10,265 nucleotides of DNA. Origin: Pseudomonadota bacterium. GTDB taxonomy: Bacteria > SAR324 > XYD2-FULL-50-16 > JAHJRI01. Position numbers and translations under genes: made by a program. The stretch lies in the NCBI GenBank assembly GCA_022360105.1, contig JAKSDL010000166.1, positions 1-10,265 of the forward strand, written 5' to 3'. This document shows, one piece after another, positions 7,657 to 10,265 of the stretch (position 1 is its first letter; every line of letters begins with the position of its first letter). Under the pieces are notes generated by a model that had not been told where the DNA came from, ran no database searches, and worked only from the letters and a program-made list of their open reading frames with translations.

Positions 7657-7661
7657 AGGAG
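7657..7661 (+). promoter_or_regulatory. Ribosome binding site fixing the GTG start of the LysR-type gene
   Basis: AGGAG sits 7 nt before GTG 7669. Starting there gives MEFRQLRTF, the standard LysR N-terminus, whereas the upstream in-frame ATG at 7633 would add 12 non-homologous residues and overlap the regulatory region. Confidence 0.75.
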
Positions 7662-7668
7662 AATCTAC

Positions 7669-8550
7669 GTGGAATTCAGACAACTTAGAACCTTTCGGGT
7701 TGTGGCAGAGACACTCAGTTTTACTAAAACGGCTGAAAAGCTGTTTATGGCCCAATCATCGGTTTCGGCTCAAATTCGCTCTTTGGAAGAAGAATTGGAG
7801 GTAAAACTGTTTGATAGAATAGGCCGTAGTGTCATGATTACGGACGCTGGAAGAAAACTGTTCGAATACGCCCGTAAAATGGAAGATATGACGGACGAGA
7901 TTCGATCGGAAATTACAGATGCCAGGTATGCCAAAGGCCGCCTGACCATCCGTATACCGGAAACCTTAGCCAGTGTTTATATACCTGAAATCATAGCTCA
8001 CTACCATAAATCAAATCCGGAGGTAAACCTTAATTTCATTAATTGTTCCGATCAACAGCTTAGGGAGGAACTAAATTCCGGCCGTATCGACCTGGCTTAC
8101 TTAATGATAGATGATATCCGCCTTGAAGAAGTAAACATCCACAAATTAAAAACTGAGAAATTAATACTGGTCGCCGGCAACTCCCACCCCCTGGCCAAAA
8201 AGAGAACTCTGCCGTTGGAAGATTTACATAATGAAACTGTTCTCATTGCAAAAACTGACTGAAGCTACCGACGTCAATTCGAGCAGTTGCTTGAACAAAC
8301 TCATGTATTTCCTAAAATGATGGAATTTTCCAGTATCAATAGCATTCGCGAATGTTTGCACCGGGGACTGGGCATAACCATCTGCCCTGAGGTATCCGTG
8401 GCAAATGAACTGAAGGATAGAACATTGGTAAAACTGAACTGGGAGAATGACTACATGGAAACAACGGTTCTCATGATCTGGCACGCTGAAAAGTGGTGCT
8501 CTCCCCTGCTGTCCCAATTCATGGAGATGTCAAAATCGTATATTCAATGA
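7669..8550 (+). CDS. LysR-type transcriptional regulator with probable selenocysteine (in-frame TGA at codon 198)
   Basis: Read through TGA 8260-8262 the product is 293 residues, normal LysR length. The winged helix-turn-helix is at about 1-60 (FTKTAEKLFMAQSSVSAQ, then LEEELEVKLFDR), with linker helix and effector-binding domain from about 88. The frame is unbroken: before the TGA it reads ETVLIAKTD, after it SYRRQFEQLLEQ, then the family's C-terminal segment IRECLHRGLGITICPEV. Many LysR proteins carry Cys at exactly this point (TEKDCSYR-like), so the TGA replaces a conserved Cys with Sec. A SECIS-like hairpin follows. OxyR has its redox Cys199 in nearly the same place, suggesting a redox sensor. 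It is divergent from the C_GCAxxG_C_C gene and probably regulates it and itself. Alternative: a nonsense mutation or sequencing error leaving a 197-residue fragment; no other lesion is seen. Confidence 0.8.
8260..8262 (+). other. Probable selenocysteine codon (UGA) in the LysR-type gene
   Basis: TGA lies between AAAACTGAC and AGCTACCGACGT in the frame of the regulator. Flanking residues K-T-D and S-Y-R-R-Q-F-E match the LysR consensus around a conserved Cys. TGC or TGT to TGA is a single-base change, so decoding as Sec or a point nonsense mutation must be told apart by the SECIS and by homologues. Confidence 0.7.
8278..8295 (+). promoter_or_regulatory. SECIS-like hairpin downstream of UGA
   Basis: TTCGAGC (8278-8284), loop AGTT, GCTTGAA (8289-8295) forms a 7-bp stem with one G-U wobble. 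The loop starts 22 nt after the UGA and has G at its second position followed by U. These fit the general bacterial SECIS description: a stem-loop inside the coding region, loop roughly 16-37 nt after UGA, a short loop, and a G in the first two loop positions. The stem lacks the bulged U of the E. coli fdhF element. Confidence 0.6.
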
Positions 8551-8601
8551 ACTGGTTTTCTGCAGCACAATCAATAATAATTTTATGTATTTTTCTTGGG
8601 T

Positions 8602-8976
8602 TCAGATTGCAAACTCTTCTTTGGTTTGTCTTTTTTTGATGACGTTGCAAATCTCACGAACAAAGGCACACTCACAATATGCTTCACAACGCTCAAACTG
8701 CTCCTGATCAAGGCAATATCGTGGGCAATCCTTTGTTTTGGTTTGCCGTTTTTTATAGACGGGACCAGTATACAAATTTCGGAAGTCTTTTACTTCAATA
8801 GCCATGGTTGAATAGCAATTATCAATATTGTGGGTAAAAAGGAGTAATCCTTTATCCAGGTTTTTGAAGTTCGCCATATAACCATTCAAAACCAGGTTAC
8901 CATCGGATATGAATTCTGACTGACTTGGCCAGGATTGCTTGCAACAGGGGCAAATTTTAAAAGAATTACTCAGCAT
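8602..8976 (-). CDS. Conserved-type small Cys-rich protein, function unknown
   Basis: 124 residues with ten cysteines: C9-P-C11-C12 near the N-terminus, Cys54, C84-P-R-Y-C88, Cys97, C101-E-C103 and Cys110. Between the clusters is an ordinary globular stretch (NGYMANFKNLDKGLLLFTHN, then STMAIEVKDFRNLY). The clusters suggest zinc or iron-sulfur binding. I recall similar uncharacterised proteins in deltaproteobacteria but know no function. There is no signal peptide. AGGGAAG directly precedes the ATG, with unusually short spacing (about 2-4 nt). Its 3' end converges with the LysR-type gene (51-bp gap). The CheD-like gene lies upstream on the same strand, separated by about 350 bp. The opposite-strand reading lacks this motif order, so this strand is preferred. 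Confidence 0.75.
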   Translation of the reverse strand: MLSNSFKICPCCKQSWPSQSEFISDGNLVLNGYMANFKNLDKGLLLFTHNIDNCYSTMAIEVKDFRNLYTGPVYKKRQTKTKDCPRYCLDQEQFERCEAYCECAFVREICNVIKKRQTKEEFAI

Positions 8977-9323
8977 CTTCCCTACAACATAAGATATACA
9001 CCTTAACTACCGGATTTAACAGGCAGTTAAGATCCAACCACTCGCGGTAATTATTCGTAATATTTAAACCAGTGTATACCTATCACAGGATTGTTTAAAA
9101 AGACAAGCGATTGGCTATAACCCCACTAATTGAAGAACTGCGAATCTTGGAGGTAGATTTTATAAAGAAAGGACAGTCAAATTCAGTCGCCACGGAAAAT
9201 CTGTTTTATTGGGTTGGCCCGATTACAATAGGAAAGGCTTGTAATCTTTATAAATTGAAATCATCCAAGGAAAGAAGAAATACGAGTTGGGTAATCGTTT
9301 TCCGAACGCTCCCGGCAGGTTTA
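8977..9323. other. Intergenic region between the Cys-rich and CheD-like genes
   Basis: No gene is supported. It contains TTAAC motifs at 9003-9007 and 9016-9020 plus an inverted GTTAA at 9026-9030, forming the dyad TTAAC-N5-GTTAA about 45-60 bp before the Cys-rich gene, a possible operator. A plus-strand TTG-started ORF of 81 codons (9111-9356) lacks a ribosome site and runs into the cheD 3' end, so it is not called. Confidence 0.4.
9016..9030. promoter_or_regulatory. Small dyad TTAAC-AGGCA-GTTAA upstream of the Cys-rich gene
   Basis: Five-base arms pair perfectly, and a third copy of TTAAC lies 13 bp to the left (9003). The site is 40-54 bp upstream of the start codon at 8976 on the minus strand, where an operator could act. 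No regulator is identified and the motif is AT-rich, so chance is possible. Confidence 0.25.
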
Positions 9324-9344
9324 TTATCCCTGTTGATAAACCTG
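9316..9344. terminator. 9-bp inverted repeat at the 3' end of the CheD-like gene
   Basis: CAGGTTTAT (9316-9324) and ATAAACCTG (9336-9344) pair perfectly around an 11-nt loop and overlap the cheD stop codon (9326-9324). No T-run follows on the minus strand; GCTTTT follows on the plus strand. It may stabilise the cheD transcript end or act as a weak terminator. Confidence 0.35.
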
Positions 9345-9893
9345 GCTTTTGGGTAACTTCTTATGTAGTACAACCCCGGTGTCCGAATATAGGTAGATAG
9401 TTCTCCCATAATTTCCGCCAGTGTTTTCCCCCATTATTTTAAGTCCGTTATCGTTTAGCAGTTGCTTTGCGATCACAACATTCTTTGGACCAACAGACGT
9501 GATATCGCTGGATTCCTTTAATATTTTCGCTCCTCCAAAGAGTTTTACCTGAATATCGTTCTTCGATATTCCAATGTTATGAAACTTCCGAATCATATAA
9601 AAAACCGTACACGTCACATACTTAAATTCATTTGCCGGATCAACATCTTGCAAGCATTTGACCGGGCAATGATCACAACAATACTCAGGTTTTTTTCTTC
9701 GCGAAGGAAGTTGTGGGTGGCAGATTGATGAAATTTGTCGCTGCGGATGATAGAAAATGATTGAAATGCAGGAACCAAGGGTCGTCCAAATCAAAGTTGG
9801 TGTTTTGGCAACATGGATCTCGCTTGGCTTGAGATGAATGGTGCTATCCCTGTATTTGATATTTGTATTTAACAGATTTCGAAATTGGGTCAT
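9324..9893 (-). CDS. cheD: CheD-like chemoreceptor glutamine deamidase with extra Cys cluster
   Basis: 189 residues. CheD deamidates specific glutamines of methyl-accepting chemotaxis proteins, and in some bacteria binds CheC, tuning receptor signalling. The family landmarks are present: SEIHVAKTPTLIWTTLGSCIS with nucleophile Cys42, catalytic His59 in ICHPQLP 17 residues later (the same spacing as Cys27-His44 of Thermotoga CheD), Thr37 as likely third residue, VKLFGGAKIL (116-125), VGPKNV (134-139) and GGNYGRTIYLYSDTG (159-173). Unusual is an insertion with four cysteines, CCDHCPVKC (72-80), after the His motif. No chemotaxis gene adjoins it, only a Cys-rich protein downstream. ATG 9893 has no strong ribosome site, but the N-terminus aligns well with the family. 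Function by family is well supported; its receptor partner is unknown. Confidence 0.88.
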   Translation of the reverse strand: MTQFRNLLNTNIKYRDSTIHLKPSEIHVAKTPTLIWTTLGSCISIIFYHPQRQISSICHPQLPSRRKKPEYCCDHCPVKCLQDVDPANEFKYVTCTVFYMIRKFHNIGISKNDIQVKLFGGAKILKESSDITSVGPKNVVIAKQLLNDNGLKIMGENTGGNYGRTIYLYSDTGVVLHKKLPKSQVYQQG

Positions 9894-9957
9894 TTGCCGG
9901 AACTAACAATGTGAAGAAGAAGCGTTTTTTTGAGCGCAGTCAAATGGGCTACCTTAC

Positions 9958-9987
9958 TACATATCAGCTCTGGCTAAGACGTGTCAA
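9958..9987 (-). promoter_or_regulatory. Candidate promoter for the CheD-like gene
   Basis: On the minus strand a consensus -35 TTGACA (9987-9982) is followed after 18 bp by TATGTA (9963-9958). A start near 9951 would give a leader of about 57 nt. The -35 is perfect and the -10 weak. No sigma-28 or sigma-54 pattern was evident. Confidence 0.4.
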
Positions 9988-10079
9988 AAATAATCAGCGA
10001 TCTGATCCCTTATCAAAATGACAAAATAACCGGAAGTGAGAATTACTATACTCAACAGGTGTTGCGACGGATTTTGATC

Positions 10080-10096
10080 ATCGGCAGGTAGCCGAT
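10080..10096. repeat. Compact hairpin ATCGGC-AGGTA-GCCGAT
   Basis: A perfect 6-bp stem with a 5-nt loop, flanked by GATC on both sides (10076-10079 and 10099-10102) that can extend the stem across a 2-nt bulge. No T-run follows. It could be a solitary intergenic repeat unit, a protein site or chance. Confidence 0.3.
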
Positions 10097-10149
10097 TAGA
10101 TCGTAGAGTAGCGAAGGGAGGGCAAAGCGCTTATGGAGAGGGAGTGGTT

Positions 10150-10265
10150 AAGATTTGAGGATTTCCAAACTGTGGGTTGTTGGGAACATCTTTGTTTTGC
10201 AGTTGCCTGGGCTTTTTATGTTTGAAGATTTGGGAACCCAGGAACTTGGGAGGGGTGGAAGAGGA
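10150..10265. repeat. Purine-rich tail with short degenerate repeats
   Basis: AAGATTTGAGG (10150-10160) recurs as AAGATTTGGGA (10225-10235), and CCTGGG (10206-10211) is mirrored by CCCAGG (10237-10242). The last 35 bases are almost all G and A. It resembles the edge of a degenerate intergenic repeat tract that continues past the window. Confidence 0.3.

Larger units (their letters stand above)
9894..10265. other. Non-coding window end upstream of the CheD-like gene
   Basis: No ORF of useful size was found on either strand. It holds a candidate cheD promoter, a compact hairpin at 10080-10096 and a purine-rich tail with short direct repeats. An ATG at 10218 is open to the window edge for 16 codons but has no ribosome site and a Gly/Arg-rich low-complexity translation. 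Confidence 0.45.

Noticed and set aside
8260..8550. Treating the LysR-type gene as a simple pseudogene or as two separate genes split at the TGA
   Set aside because: The frame is identical on both sides, homology resumes at the next codon, the stop replaces a conserved Cys, and a SECIS-like stem follows. The second half has no proper start or ribosome site. A nonsense mutation is kept as the alternative, not the main call.
8602..8604. TGA ending the Cys-rich protein as a Sec codon
   Set aside because: The downstream reading is AT-rich with no recognisable continuation, and no clear SECIS-like stem was seen.
8596..8811. 71-codon plus-strand ORF opposite the Cys-rich gene
   Set aside because: The minus-strand reading has ordered cysteine motifs and a full-length product; the plus-strand reading is a shadow.
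9111..9356. 81-codon plus-strand ORF starting with TTG
   Set aside because: No ribosome site, no recognisable motif, and its 3' end overlaps the well-supported CheD-like gene on the other strand.

Overview
The window looks like a chromosomal segment of an anaerobic or microaerobic deltaproteobacterium (Desulfobacterota, perhaps Desulfobacterales). The support is indirect: a PAS-rich histidine kinase with the ILHNVGNLLNSV-type phosphoacceptor helix common in that group, a consensus FNR/CRP-type box, several cysteine-rich redox-type proteins, a CheD-like deamidase, and what appears to be a UGA-encoded selenocysteine. No rRNA, tRNA, CRISPR array, insertion sequence or prophage gene was seen. The base composition looks moderate and fairly even by eye.

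Layout. (1) 1-1848, plus strand: 3' part of a multi-PAS sensor histidine kinase whose ATP-lid glycines have been replaced. (2) 1849-2590: a self-contained unit with a perfect TTGAT-N4-ATCAA box, a possible 52-residue ORF, an unrecognised 117-residue protein and a 10-bp terminator-like hairpin. (3) 2799-4508: a secreted leucine-rich-repeat protein made of two copies of one Cys-capped LRR module. (4) 4687-6552: an acyl-CoA synthetase of the AMP-binding superfamily. (5) 6653-7554, minus strand: a VOC (glyoxalase-fold) protein and a C_GCAxxG_C_C-type putative redox protein. (6) 7669-8550, plus strand, divergent from (5): a LysR-type regulator interrupted by one in-frame TGA. (7) 8602-9893, minus strand: a small Cys-rich protein and a CheD-like protein with its own Cys cluster. 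(8) 9894-10265: no supportable gene, with a candidate cheD promoter, a small hairpin and a purine-rich tail.

The most interesting part is 6653-8550. The LysR-type gene keeps one frame on both sides of TGA 8260-8262, and family homology continues directly after it. The TGA sits where relatives have a conserved Cys (the C-S-Y-R motif after the hinge), at residue 198, close to where OxyR has its peroxide-sensing Cys199. A compact hairpin with G and U in its apical loop lies 22 nt downstream, as expected for a bacterial SECIS element. The simplest reading is a selenocysteine-containing LysR-type regulator. It faces a Cys-rich redox protein across a short intergenic region that contains a perfect ATC-N9-GAT LysR box. 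I infer a selenium-based redox or electrophile sensor controlling its divergent neighbour. A simple nonsense mutation remains the alternative.

The other units appear functionally independent. The kinase has no visible response-regulator partner here, and the CheD-like gene has no other chemotaxis gene in view.
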